A stretch of DNA of 64,000 bases from Apodospora peruviana (GCA_033439685.1 JAUEDM010000004.1:4092001-4156000); one strand, 5' to 3'. Positions 42,331-54,870 are shown, counted from the first letter of the stretch. Numbers and translations: made by a program. The notes: generated by a model from the sequence alone, not told the origin.

Positions 42331-44699
42331 AAGGAAACAAGGACCCCGAATTTATTAAAGAGGCGGCGGGGATAAGTGTATTTGCTTTCCTTCATGTTGA
42401 GATATGGGGTAAGTATCGGTATTGAGATAATATATCACCTAGGTAGGGCTATTATATTCCATATTTCGACGTCTCATCACCCTGTCACTTATTGTTTGTC
42501 CGATTTGATGGCGGTTTGTTACTTTCGGGTAGCAAATACGGAGGAACTTCGCACAACAATGATTGCCTTCAGGGAGGATAAGAACCGACGCTCGAAGGAG
42601 TATAATGGCCACTGCGATCGCGATGGCCTCGAAGCAGGAAGGCAGTTATCGAAACCGCCATAAGATTACAGTCGATTTTATTGGAAGCAAGACGATCTCA
42701 TGGGTTGGCAAGGAGCAAGCGTCACCCGCCGCCTCCCAGCTACGGTCCACCAGCGTCATACATACCTCCACAAGAAGCTTTCCGGCAGCTTTGGAGTCGA
42801 TCTGGCGAGTTTACATCTCAGACCCACAGAACTGGCGCGTCAAGACGTCGGATAACCAGAGCTTCACAGTGTCACAAACATGGAGACATTATTGAGCACG
42901 CGGAGAGACCGACAAGCCAAACAACTGCTTGCTGTACCCATACCGGCATGCAAAGTCGTCCTTATGGATTACTTTTTCTCTCGGTTCGCATGGGGAATCC
43001 CGCCAAGATCAAGATAGACAGACTAAGCCTGAAATCCAGGCTTATGCTGGCATCAGCCTACCTCTCGCTATCGAGACACATTTCCGGGAACCCGAACCTC
43101 GCTCCACGCTGTCGAGCGAATAGACGGCCCCATTTACATTTTAAAAAGGTTTGCACCCACTGCAACACAACTCGTACCTTCAACTCACCATCATTCTTCG
43201 ACAACACACAGCAAGCATTCATCCGCCATCCTCAGCCATCATCAGCCATCACCAGCCATCATTCATTAGCATTCGTTTCAATCACCATTGAACTGCCAAG
43301 CTTTACCACGATCTACCGCCAGCCATAGTTTCTCGACGTTTTGATAAAGGCCCCGTCGGTGTACAGGACTTTTCCTGCCTATTTAGGTGTACCTCCGTCT
43401 TATAGAAGATTCTTCTCCGACAAACCCCTTGATCTGCAACGCCCTAGTGAGGTAGATGCCAAATTCACCGTGTTGCTCGACGGCCTCCGAGCGTATATGA
43501 GGTACGTGAAGAAGGAGGAGGAGGAGAAGAAAGAGAGACGGAAACTGGAGGAGGAAGAGGGTAACAAGGGCTTTATTAGGAGGTGGTTTAATCGGACTGT
43601 GGGAAACGTCTTACCTATCATGGCGCAACCTAGAGGTAGCTATACTATCGATGTGGTTGCACGGTCGACATAAGGACCCTGGCCTACGAACCGCCCTTAT
43701 ATAAGGGGCCAGATAGTCCGTATACCGCGCTAATGTAGCAACCTGTGTATGGGCGTCCTTGACAACACAAGGACCACAAGAGCGTCTGTTGCTCCACAGA
43801 GCCACAAAGGGGTTAGGTCTTAGGTAGGGAGGGGGGTAGTCACAAAGAGTATCAGTTCCAAAGAACACACAAGATGCGCAGTTGACACAACAACTATTGC
43901 CAAAGTACTTGTATTGATTACTGCCGTAATAAATCCACCTTGAAGAGTGCCAGACTCTTGCAAGTATATAGAAGCGCTATGACCAATGAGAATAAACCCG
44001 AAGTCCAGACCGTCAGGCAGCCGCCATCTTCCCCCCCCCCCCCCCCCCAACCCCTCAGCCAATCCGGTTCGTAACATTATAGTTATGTATAGTGTATAGT
44101 TTAGGAAGACGTTTCTTATAATCCCTCGAGACTACTTCTTTATTAGAAGTATCCCGCTTCACATATTACTAACTAGATAAAGTGTTATGGATTCCAGCTA
44201 TTAAAAGAATAAGGTATAAGGTTGCTCTAACCGCGAACATACACGGTTTGTTTGCAAGTTTTCTCATATTATACACTAAGTACTAAGTACTAAGTGGAGG
44301 CGTTCTGGCTCTTCCCTTCGAAATACCTTTAGGATTTTGGACGCAAGCGGTTTGAGATGGTTGTCTGATTTTATGTGCTTTTCAACATTTATGATCTCGA
44401 CATAGAGAGGTATCTTTTCTGTGGAGGAGTGTGACGAGGCCAAGGAGTGTATTAAGATCCTTTTTTTCGGACGATGGTAATGAAGCAGGGTAAAGTTTGG
44501 GAGGCAGAACGAAGCATGGATAAAAACCGCAGATGGTTAGGGCTTTAATCTCATGGAGGAAATCAAAGTCAGCCAATTCCGAAGATTCTGGTGGACACCT
44601 GTAAAGGAAACAACAAAATGACTGGCTAGAGGAACTGCTGGAGAAGAAAAGAGCCAGCCAACGGCCAGCGCGTCGACCGAGGCACGACGAATCAAGCAG
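42331..44699. other. Gene-poor, partly TA-rich region with a long C homopolymer
   Basis: Small frames at 42563-43328 and 43497-43673 (58 codons, Glu/Lys-rich) have no recognisable family and are not called. An 18-base C tract lies at 44031-44048. From about 44070 to 44300 the DNA is rich in TA dinucleotides with stacked TAG/TAT, the look of sequence mutated by RIP. A short CTAAGTA repeat lies near 44276-44295. Confidence 0.45.
44031..44048 (+). repeat. Poly-C tract (18 C)
   Basis: An uninterrupted run of 18 cytosines between CATCTT and AACCCC. Long C/G homopolymers are rare in fungal DNA and are also prone to assembly length errors. Confidence 0.9.
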
Positions 44700-45038
44700 T
44701 TGGCGCGCAGATATATACCGAAGTTCGTAGAAACGGAGGATGCCACAGCTGACCAAGTCCAGTCCGGGTTTCAATGTCGGTATGGCTCGCTTTTCGGAGT
44801 GGGCGTTTGGGAGAACGACCCATTAGAATACAACAGGACACACCATGGTCCATGGCAAGTCACCGGCCTTCGACACGTCGACCAAGCCGAGCAGCTGCTC
44901 GCCGTCTCGATGGCGCTCGACAAAGCCATCGAAGCGGTCCAACAACACAATCTAGTGGTGGCCGTTAAGGACGTAACTGACCATCTTCACCAACTTCAAA
45001 TCGGTACTTACTGTGCCACCTCAACGGGAACCAACTGA
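44700..45038 (+). pseudogene. RNase H-like domain relic
   Basis: A 113-codon frame (starting TTG, not ATG) contains RYGSLFGVGVWENDP, then GPWQVTG and QAEQLLAVSMALDKAI. This spacing matches the RNase H fold, where a Y-x-D-G-S strand is followed by a G-[AV]-G-V-[WY] strand and an N-R-A-E-[LQ]-x-A-x-x-x-A-L helix. The first catalytic Asp position reads Tyr and the Arg of the second motif reads Gln in front of the kept Glu. There is no ATG, and the C-terminal third cannot be matched. Probably a decayed RNase H gene or retroelement fragment; identification is tentative. Confidence 0.35.
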
Positions 45039-46830
45039 ATCGACGACGCGAAGCGGGTGGACAACGAGTACTGGGACACTCCTTCAAGGGTATAACAAAG
45101 CAGAGGCTGCGCATGCTGAGCCATGTGGGCGTGCTGGTTACGGTCCGTTGACCGCGGCAAGGGATGGTCAGTCAGCATCACGCTTAGGGGTTGAGTTGTT
45201 CGCGACAAGGAGGACGATGTATGTGGTTTGACACGCGACCAACTGTGCTGACTAGATACCCTTGAAAGATATTTGAGAATTGATGAGTTTTATGTCCTTG
45301 CCCTACTAAGAATGAACTTTTTTTTTGTGCTGCATGCCATGGTGTTGCTACGAGATTGAAGGTTATATATATATATACCTCCGACGAACCGACCTAGATA
45401 GGTGGTAGGGATCTCGCGTAAACAACAGCTCGTTGAGGCTAGGAGAACACGCAGCAGACATGAGACCAGAAGATGGCACCTCCGATGAAACAACTGCCAT
45501 TGACTTACTTCCAGCAACTAGGTAGTTGGTCGAGAGAGGCCTTGTTGGCGTGAGATTATGCACCTAGCAACATAGCAAAGGAGCGCGAGCGAGAAAAAAG
45601 GAGGATGTTTTTCAAGGAGCGACCAGCCTCGTGGAGTTCTTTCAAGGAGGATATCGACAAACAAGACAGTCGAAAAACGGGGTTAGGTCACCGACCATGT
45701 CTAGATAGTTGATAAAGGCGAACTTGAACTTTCCTTTGACCACCATAATTACTCCGTACTCACGTTTGGTTCTGCCTGTTGTGATCATATCCGCAAACTG
45801 GGCGGCCCGAAGCGTTGGTATGGAACTGTCAGGGTAAGGTTCACACCGTCTTACTATCCTACCTACCTATATATCACGTACTATGTCTGATGATAACTTA
45901 CCGGTAGATTCTGAGTGGTTCCAAGCCCGAAGACGTTGAGATTCATAAGTCGCCAAGTACACGGTTTAAGCAATCTGTTCCGTCCGTCATCCTGTCAGTC
46001 AGGTAAACCGTAGTTGTTAAGCAAAAGACTTTACAAGGCCGAACTTTGGCCTCAAGGCGTCTGACGGACTTGGTGAAAAAGGTCGTCACATCAGCTCGAA
46101 ACACCCTCGCGTTCGAATCGAACTATGGGCTCATTCTTCTCAAGTAACCAATCTAGAAACTTTCTTTCCTACAGATAAATATATCATATTACTTCTTTGG
46201 CTCTGCTCTGTCCTTGCTAGCAAGTAATCATCAAGGACGGGTACAGTACCTTCAAACTACACAGTACATAGACTGAAGCCAGGGTAAGTTCGCTTTTACA
46301 AAAAGAAGTTGGTTCTTCAATCAAAATAGGAGCAATCCCATGTTTAAAATGTGTAGAGGTAGTTTGCAAGACACAAAGATATAACTCCCCCCAAAAAGGA
46401 CAATAAAAAACATAAATGGGTAACAAGGAAAAAGGGCGCAGGAGAAACCGCAACAAAATGTGCTGTGTATGTTGTGTGTGTGACCACGAAATAAAGGGGA
46501 ATAGGGGAATATCTTTTTTTCGTTCGCTACCACCGCCACCGCCGACATGTCCGCATCAAGTCCCCTCCCCCCTCAGGAGACAACAGAAACAAAGAAAACC
46601 CGGCATGTCGTCCCGGCAATCGTTGTGGTATACCGTCCTTCTAGATGGTATTTTCGTAATTGTCCAGAGACGTCATGTTTGGGCCCCCCCAGCGCGCCTC
46701 GTCACCGAATCCGCTCGTCGTTCGTGCGTTTCCCCCGGCATGTTTCCAATCACTGGACGTCGTCGAGTTCTCCCATGGCCGAACTCTCCCTTTTTGCATC
46801 TGAACCGCTAATTTTGAACCCGCCCGCTCT
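45039..46830. other. Intergenic region downstream of Ras gene
   Basis: AT-rich with short TA runs (45364-45380). Nothing coding is supported. The last few hundred bases before 46830 are probably the Ras 3' UTR. Confidence 0.45.
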
Positions 46831-47690
46831 TTACATCACCACACACTTGGAGCAGCATCCGGCTTGGGTGTCTTCCTGGTCCATGTCCAGCTTACCAATG
46901 TTTGCTCCGCCGTTGGAGAGGCCGCTCGTCCCTGAGATGCCTGCCATTTCGCGGTTGTACCTTCTGATTTCCCGAACCAGGCTGTAGAAGGACTCCTCGA
47001 CGTTGACCTTGTCCTTTGCGGACGTCTCCAAGAAGGGGGCGTGGAATTGGTTTGCAAGTCTTTCTCCCTCTATTGCAAGAATGTCAGAACACGATACACG
47101 AATACATCTGTCGGTGGTGGCTGCCTACCCTGAACCGACACCTCTCGGTGCTCCTCCAAATCGACCTTGTTTCCAACCAGAACCATGGGGACATGGTCCT
47201 TGTCTTTTACTCTGCATATTTGCTGGTAGAAAGTCGAGATTTCATCGAAGCTCTGCCGAGATGTGATGGAATAGACAAGGAGGAAACCCTCGCCGGTGCG
47301 CATGTACTGCTCGCGCATCGCCGAGTACTCCTCCTGGCCGGCCGTGTCTAGGACATCGAGCAGGGCTACCGTGCCGTCAACGACACACTGCTTGCGATAC
47401 GAATCTGCGTTGCGAATGTTAGCCAACGGAGGCAGCCCGATTGCGCTGGATGCCATATATGCAGACCTTCAATTGTCGGGTCGTATTCGTCGAGGAAGTG
47501 ATCTTGGACCATCCGGATTGTGAGGCATGATTTGCCCACGCCACCGCCGCCAACCACCACCAATTTGTATTCTCTCGTAATCTGCGACCACACGGTTTTA
47601 GAATCGGCGGGAAATGGCGGAAGAGAGCTGGAATCGATCGTCGGCAGCTTCTCGTCCCTCAGAGGAGAGGCTACGAACCTTGGAAGTCAT
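46831..47690 (-). CDS. ras-1: Ras GTPase, RAS-1/RasA group
   Basis: Four exons on the minus strand, 47690-47679, 47581-47467, 47404-47129 and 47069-46831, encode 213 residues. The P-loop is GGGGVGKS (15-22) and the effector loop DEYDPTIEDSY (35-45). Also present are switch II DTAGQEEY (62-69), NKVD (121-124), ETSAK (149-153) and the C-terminal CaaX box CVVM with upstream CC for palmitoylation. Gly17 and Gln66 correspond to mammalian Gly12 and Gln61 and are wild type. Ras couples surface signals to cAMP/PKA and MAPK pathways controlling polarity and development. The first exon is only 12 nt (MTSK). Introns are 97, 62 and 59 bp. The symbol reflects the group and is not proven orthology. Confidence 0.92.
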
Positions 47691-50600
47691 GATCGCAATT
47701 GGGTTGTGGCTAAATTGGACCTCGAGTATTGGCAGTCAAGTCAAACTCGTGGTACAGGATGAGATCAGGGATAACGGGGTCGCCTGGCAGTGAAGCGGAG
47801 ACGCCGGGGGTTTGTCGAGCTGCCCTGGGGACGGGTGATGCCGTGGAGGAGTATCGGATCGAGCACGATTGTCGAGATTTCGTCGTCGGGATGGACTTGG
47901 GGAGCACGGGTTTCAAAACAAGACGAAAGTCGGTCGCGGTGGATAGTTAAGCGGTCGCTATCGCTGTCGCTGTGGGGATCGATTCAATAGCACGAACCCG
48001 AGCACCCAGGTAAGATTGAAAGGCAGGGTTGGCCTGGCGGTGTGTTCGCAGTGGAGGATATCGCAGCAAAAAACTTGTCAATTCGCTTGATATGGCATGG
48101 GGGGTTGATTGATTGTGCAATGGAGGGAGAATGCCGCTGAAAAAGAGTTATCGAGCGGATTCAGGTTGGGGTGCAGTGTGGTGTGAGGTGCAGAGGTGCA
48201 GGAGTGCAGCAGAGAAGACCAGACAGAAGGAGACTTTGGAAAGCAGAGCAGCAGCAGCACGTCCCTTGGACCTGCGGTCGCTCGCAGCACAAGAGCTAAA
48301 AGAGAGAGTGCAGCGTGCACGATCAGCAAAGGGGTCCGTGTGTCAGTGTGCCTTCCAAAGGGGCAGCCGGGGGGTCCCTCGACGCTGATTGGCAAATGCA
48401 TGGGAAGGTGGGAAGCTGGAAGGCAAGGATCCGGCCAGTGGTACCCCGGTACCTCTGCTACTCGCACATGGCTCCAATTATTAAGTCAATCGAATTTGGA
48501 ACTTGGAGGTGGACGCTTCTGCCAAATTGGTCACTCTCTTTCATGGGGGATTGTTCACACTGTGACGAACACACGTCTATAAAATAGTTCGGCATAATCT
48601 CTTTTTACTTTGCCCATCGTCATCATTGTCGTCGTCGGCTGGTCGTCGTCGTGTCTTCGGCTCAATTCTAGCTCCAGGCTGACTGCTTCTATCTGTATAG
48701 TTGGGCTGCCATTGCACACACAAAGCAGTTCAGGTCGGTCGGTACTCGACTCGATACCTCTTACGATTGCCGACGGTACACAGTACCCAGCCGGTGATGT
48801 GCAGTCGGCGTGTGTTCGCTCACCACCCGCAGTCCCGCAATCCCGCAGTCGACAGAGGACAGGCCAATGGCGACCACCCAGTTCCTGTCCATCCTGCGGG
48901 TCAAGCAAATGGACAGTGGGGACTCCCGACAAGCCTTTGGCGCTGCGAGATCCAGATTCCAGGGCACCACAGGCATTGCAATAGATGATCATGAGCTAGT
49001 AGGCTGCGCGTTGCCCGCAAGAGCCGCCAGACCGCTTAGCCCGTCGGTCCGGCCCTGAGCCACGACGAGAATAAGATAAACGAGCGGCGTCTTGACCTGT
49101 ACAACAACGTATTGGACTCTATGGAGTATAAGAAGGCGTAAGAGCTACAGTGGAACAAGGCTGTGGGAGGCAAAACCGTCGTCCTCGGAGCCTCGTCAGC
49201 CAACAGAGTTACGAGCTTGGCCGCCAAAGTCAGCTCAAGTCAGCACGTCGCCAGCAGTGCTCTACACGCGACAAGACGCCGCCGTACTATTTGGTTGTCT
49301 GGTAGGTTGTGTGGCCACCACCGTTGTCGCTGCCGTGCTGCCGGCGAAAATATCTCTGAAAGGTAGGTGTCATCAGTGAGCGTCTGCGCCTGTCCCAATT
49401 AGAGAGGCGCCAGAAGCCGTTTCGCTAACCCCCAGAGATATCGCTATCAGCATGTGAACGAGATGTGGTTACAGCCAGCAACCCATCCGCCACTAAAATC
49501 GAGACCTTTTTACTATAACGGCCAACTTCCAGCTGCTACGTACCATTCCGCGCCTTCGTTCGACTTACCGTTGGGACAAAGACGCGGGGCTTTGGCCCGC
49601 ACTGTGCAGTTCCAGGTGGCAGTTCGACTTCTGTGCCGCAAGTCTGTGGAAGGCTCACTCTGCTCCGAGTTTTCAGGCAGAGGACCGCTGATGCGGCGCA
49701 GCCGGGGGGGCACATCATTGCACAGCATAGAGGTCAAGTTACGTCTGGGGATGGGATGGCTCAAGGCTGTCCATCTCTCTCTCGTATTGTCAAACTCCTG
49801 TTGTGTATCTGGACGCAAAAGAATCCGAGACCCGTTGAGACATCTTCTGCACCGTAGGAAGCGCCGGTCTCTGGGTTCCGGCCAAAAACCTGCCTGTTTC
49901 TGGCGGCTAATGGCGGGCGGCATCGCACCAAAACGCCGGCCGGACTGATTCGCCGTCGTGCTTTGGAGATTCCATCGTACATCGTCGGGTCCTGCTGGCA
50001 ATGACCATTCCACATCTCGGCACGGACATGGTGAACATTCGAATCCAGAGCGTCCCACCAATCGCTAGACCACGCATATGTCAAGGGGCACGTGTGCGGG
50101 CAGCTTCCAATGTTCGTGATGCCTCCAAGATCTGGCGGATAGGGGGTTTGATAAGGAGGCGTCGTCCTGTTACGCACCCAACCCCCCGTGCAAAATCCCC
50201 GACTTCTTCAGCCACTATCTGTTATTATCGGACGAAGTCATATGAACAGCGGGATGGAATTTGCACTGAGCACAAGTTCGCATCAGAATAGTTTCCCCGC
50301 ATTCCGAGATGATGGTGTTGAAATGGAATTCAGGGACCAGCCAGCCAAGGATCGAATTAAAGCATGAAACACCGAACCGGCTCCCCCCCTCGAACCAAAT
50401 TTGCGGTTGGGATTGTCATGGCGTTTCTAGAACCGCTAGAACAACTCAATTTTACATCACCAAGAGATAAGGTAAGTGGGGTGGGTGGTCATCATGCATG
50501 TGGATATTTTTGTTTCTCATGAGACAGTTCATGGTGTTTGCATTTGGAGATTACTGACACATAGCATTACGGTCATGGAGAGAAGAGGAAGAACCGTGAT

Positions 50601-52013
50601 ATTTGACAGGATAATGACGGCGGGCTTGTTTGTCACACGAACACTTCCATTACTTACACGGTTTCGATATGATATGGTTGCAGGTTGCACATTCGTCATT
50701 ACTGGGCTCAACATTGATATTTGCATATCTATCTGTCTTTGACACTATGAGTGAAGCTCAAACCCTTGGAACTCCCTAAGGTTTTAAATACAGATACAAC
50801 ATCCAATATTCTCACCACCAGGTCACGATATTACTACCGCCAACTAAAGCCCTTCCACAGGTTCCGACACTTACGTTAGCTATCTTACCCGTACCAGCCG
50901 AGAAGGCCTTAAAATGGGTGTTGTATGAAACATGTCATCACCAGAGTCATAGGATGGTCGCCAAGCTTCCAACTTTCTGGTTTGTCGGTCTGATGTCGTC
51001 TCCGCTGCCACGCTGATGCAGATTTGTGGCGTTTAACATCCCCTCCACTCCTCCCAAATTCCTTTTTCCACGAGGCATTCTAGAAGTTCTGTACCCCGTA
51101 CATGACAGAGAGTAAGCGGGTAAGGTAGGTAAGGTACCTATTGCACACCCCTGAGTCTAATAATATTAAAGTCGCGTTGCACCGTACTGGTGGTGGTGTG
51201 CAGGAGTCTTCTTTCTCGACCTTTCAACAAGACCACGATACTTCCATACATACACCAGACCTGGGGATTCACGACCCTGCATCCGGCCGCGGTCTGTTCC
51301 TGGCCTCTGGAATCATTAGTCTTGGGATTCTTCCATACCTGCCTATCTTGACTTTACCTCACCTACGTATCGGTTCCGATGTGTGTTCTGTCGTTGTACC
51401 TGCGGACAGAGAGGCGGCGGGATGGAAAAATGCAAGGTAAGATCGCCGCCCCCAACATGAGATACGTATGAAAGAAACATACACACACCACCCACCCGAT
51501 TCTGCCGGTCCAACACATGTGTACCATGGATCATTCTTTGGCTTTGTCGCCCATTTTTGGAAACGCAGAATTTCAAGGGGTCTGGCCCGTCTTATTACGG
51601 ACAGACTCAGAGAACACTTCTAGAAATCACCAAAACAATACCACCTCACACACACGATGATAAAGCCGATCCGCCGAACGGAGTGATGGGCTGAGACTCA
51701 GAGAGGTTAGTTGGTGTGGGCTGCCTCCATTTGGGACCATCCATATTCTTTTGTGTGTGTGTTGTGTTCTTGTCTCGCCGTCGTGTCGTGCGACGAACTG
51801 TCCTCACCTCACACGAGACCAAGACATGCATCGCCAGTGTGTAACATCTGTGACGAATAGATAGCTGCATAACAATACTTGCTAAATTAACGGTTTTCGG
51901 CGGCGCCGAAGACTTCCAAGGTATTTAGTACTCCTCCGCAGATAGTTTGCGTGAAATACCGGACCCTTCCTGCGTGTGTAAATTTCGCAAAAGTCCGTGG
52001 GGGTCAACTTAAC
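47691..52013. other. Long intergenic region upstream of Ras
   Basis: 4.3 kb with no gene supported. It includes the Ras promoter (47691 to about 48500). Opposing long frames at 49454-49948 (plus) and 49513-50061 (minus) overlap each other and look like chance frames in GC-rich DNA. From about 50450 to 51130 the DNA is more AT-rich. Confidence 0.45.
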
Positions 52014-53430
52014 TCAGTTCGACTTCTTTTCATCAATCTTGGTATCGATCTCGGCCTCTACCGCTTCGACAAGATCGTCGTCCTCACCTTCGACCGTCAC
52101 AACTCGGCCTTTGACCTGTTCAACTACCTCGGGCACAATACTTTCGAGGAACTCTTTGTCTCTGCGTTGCGGTGTGAGTGAGCAAACTCATTGAAGAGCC
52201 GATGCCAGCTTGATGAGTCTTCAAAACTTACTTGCCAACCAACGTCACCGTGTTCCTGTTCTTACCCCATCTGGGATAGCTGCCGACCTTTACGCCCTTT
52301 GGCCCGACCCTCTCCGCCAACTCCGTCAGGAACGGGGCGACCGCACTTTCGGACATCGGCGTGGAGATGAGCACACGGACAGTCCCTTTCCCTTCCGGAT
52401 CACCCAGCCGCGGGGTGATGGCTGGCTTCAGACCATCGAGTAATCTTTCAACTATATCTCAACATGTTAGACTGCGACTCTCTTGGTCAGAAAGTGAGGT
52501 AGCCAACGTACACAATCGAGGAACACCCGGGAGAATGTGAACATTTCCATTCACCACCGCCACCGGCACCCAGAGGTCCTCGCACGGAAACAGAAACTGC
52601 TTCTCCATGTCCCGGCTCGAGTCTGTCGGTAACTCGACCATCCTGAGCTTAGCACGCAAGGTCGGCGACTCCTCGTCCCAGTTGAAAGGTTTCTCTCCCG
52701 GCCGGGGCTTCGAAATCTTTTTCATCAGCTCGAAAGCTTTGGCGTGGAGGACCAGCGGTAGGTCGAAGGCCTTTGCTATTGATTGGTATGTGATGTCGTC
52801 GTGGCTGCGGTCGGTCTATTTAGCTCTCATCAATCTCTAGCCTTAAGAGGAGAGGCAGGCTCACGTAGGTCCGATACCGCCTGACGTAACTACGAAATCG
52901 TATCTGTTGCTCATCCGCCGGACGGCTTCGATGATTTCGTCTTCATCGTCTTCAATGACCTCGATCCGTTTCAGATTCTAGTCCGTTCTGTCTGAGCAAG
53001 TAGGCCCTTTGAAGAAGATGTGAGGCATGACGTACAATTCCTAGTGAAAAGCAAAACTTGGCAAAGTAATTCGAGTTTGTCTGTCTCACAGGTTAGATCT
53101 CGACGTACAAGTCTAAAGTCTAAGACTCACATCTTTGGTCTGGAGAGTGCCAAGCATATATTTCATGCGTCAGCCTCGGCAACTTTTCCTACACTCGCTT
53201 TATTTCTCGTGTAAACCTGCCTTTCCGCCCAGCACCTCATCGCCAATGATCAAACATGCCGCCGTGTGGATCGTCCTGAAGTTCCGCTCATCTGCGGTAA
53301 CCGCGGATGAAGAAGCCATGAGGCCGTATGAGAACGTTGTCGTTCGGGGACGCTGTACCAGTGATGTTGAACCGTATGAAGGTAAAGGTCGAGAAAGATG
53401 ACGTGCCAACTGCGAAACCCTGGAGAACAT
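52014..53430 (-). CDS. MoaB/Mog-fold (MoCF-binding domain) protein, possibly mitochondrial
   Basis: Seven exons on the minus strand: 53430-53221, 53139-53131, 53080-53036, 52977-52865, 52804-52512, 52451-52232 and 52161-52014, giving 345 residues. The domain starts at AACLIIGDEVLGGKTKDTNS (about 58-77), continues LKRIEVIEDDEDEI, carries the hallmark VTSGGIGPTHDDIT, and later NGNVHILPGVPRLFERLLDG. These are motifs of the molybdopterin-binding/CinA-like fold, also found in the N-terminal half of FAD synthases. The first 45 residues are Arg/Ser-rich with no acidic residue, like a mitochondrial presequence. Exon 2 has only 9 nt, and intron 1 appears to use a GC donor (AAG/GCAGGT). The reading is supported by the restored K-T-K-D-T-N-S motif. 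Function in fungi is uncertain (nucleotide or cofactor metabolism). Confidence 0.82.
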
Positions 53431-53904
53431 AACAACCTCAGGGTAACTAGATGATTTAACGATGAAGGTAAAAGTGAGGTGATGTTGGTGATGAAGTCAC
53501 AACCGGAATCCGCCTATAGGTAATGATGTGTTACAGCGATGGAAAACCAATGAAACTCGACCTTTCAGTTTCAATGATGTTTTGGTCGTTCATCCCAGCG
53601 CTGATATGACGGCTTATTTACGGATTACAGTGAAATGTGGACGGCCCCCAACTGCTGAAACGGGGCGGATAGCTGCCCACTCCGGGGTGGGGATGCGGGG
53701 CAGGTTAGGCGTTACCGACCGGGCCTCGATGCGGCTTCCCTTACGACTTCATCCCATCTCACCACCGACCCCATTTTAGCTTACCTATTTGCCTACAAGA
53801 ACCCCATTAGCCCCGAATAGCTTCTTTTCATCTTCTGCGCGCAATTCAGAACCTTTGATCCGACACCTCCATTTTAATCAAAGCTTCCCAAACCGACTGC
53901 GAAA
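53431..53904. promoter_or_regulatory. Divergent promoter region, MoCF-fold gene and GMF gene
   Basis: 474 bp between the two start codons, short for this window, so regulatory sequence is probably shared. No specific binding site is claimed. Confidence 0.5.
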
Positions 53905-54597
53905 ATGGTGAGCTTCCGCCAACTTGACTCGAGATCCCATCCATCCCCCTTGGTTGCGCCGGGCCATAGCTCCTTTCCTACCTACTTTACATATCCCTGC
54001 TAACCAATAGGCCTAAACAGAGCGGCGAAGCGCGCCTGTACACATTCTCGCAAGAGACAAAGGACCACCTACGCAAGTTCCGCCTGGGAACCTCACGGTC
54101 CAGCACCGCCCAAGCCGTCATCTGTATGTACGTTTCTCTCTGTCCCCAACTTCCCCCCTTCCCCCCTTACCTCAACAAACCCCCCTAACCAACCCCCTTC
54201 TATCTATATAGACATGATCGATAAGAACACCAAAGAGATCCGCCAAGACGACGAAGGGACAGTCTACAAAACCCTCGAAGAAATTGGCGACGACCTCCCC
54301 GACCACTCGCCGCGTTTCGTCCTGCTCAGCTATCCCCTGACACTCGTAAGAACCACACCACCATCACCATTAGTATGAATAACAGAAATACTGATTTGGT
54401 TACTACAGCCATCCGGCCGCTTATCCGTCCCCTACGTCATGCTCTACTACATGCCCACGACGTGCAACAGTGCGCAGCGCATGCTCTACGCCAGCGCCAA
54501 GGAGCTGATGCGCAACACGAGCGAAGTCACAAAAATCATCGACATTGAGTCGGCCGAGGACCTCGAAGAGATTCCCGAGAAGTTGGGTGCTGCTTGA
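53905..54597 (+). CDS. Glia maturation factor-like ADF-H protein (Aim7/Gmf1)
   Basis: Four exons, 53905-53907, 54021-54123, 54212-54345 and 54409-54597, encode 142 residues. Exon 1 is just the ATG. The sequence matches the GMF branch of the ADF homology fold: LYTFSQETKDHLRKFRLG, AVIYMIDKNTKEI, FVLLSYPL, GRLSVPYVMLYYMP and a C-terminal helix with AKELMRNT and VTKIIDIESAEDL. GMF binds Arp2/3 complex rather than actin and dissolves branched-actin junctions, helping actin patch turnover during endocytosis. Introns are 113, 88 and 63 bp with regular borders. The length equals the family norm (about 140). Convergent with NBP35, 273 bp apart. Confidence 0.92.
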
Positions 54598-54870
54598 TAC
54601 ACTGCACAGGACAGCAGCAGTGGATGGGAATCCTGGGTGATTATTGGATTGATGGATGCGGCAGGGTATCGCAAGCTTGCTTGGAAGAAAGTGGCACGGA
54701 CAGACAGATATAATGAGGTCGAGTCTGCTTGCTTGCTTGCTTATTAGGGTACGGACAGCCCTGGATGGATTGATGATGATAGTCATGATCTATTGTTTTC
54801 CCATTTTTTATATCATTACTCTATTTATTCTATTTAGTTGTTTTGGTACATATCTCCCAAAACATTAGTT

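Noticed and set aside
42563..43328. Overlapping frames of 110 and 215 codons, one with a Pro-rich PPPPSYGPPASYIPP stretch
   Set aside because: The longer one starts with TTG, the reading alternates between frames, and no conserved domain follows. It could be a remnant, but there is not enough to support a gene.
43497..43673. 58-codon ATG frame rich in Glu/Lys (KKEEEEKKERRK)
   Set aside because: The charged run comes from a GAG/AAG-rich microsatellite-like DNA stretch; no family or gene structure around it.
43735..44076. Possible solo LTR (starts TGTAGCAAC, ends GTTCGTAACA)
   Set aside because: Ends are TG...CA, but no matching 5-bp target duplication was found (GCTAA against TTATA) and no primer-binding site or second LTR is present in the window.
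49454..50061. Opposing long frames, 164 codons (plus) and 182 codons (minus)
   Set aside because: They overlap each other, neither has a recognisable domain or splice signals, and both look like chance frames in GC-rich DNA with biased composition.
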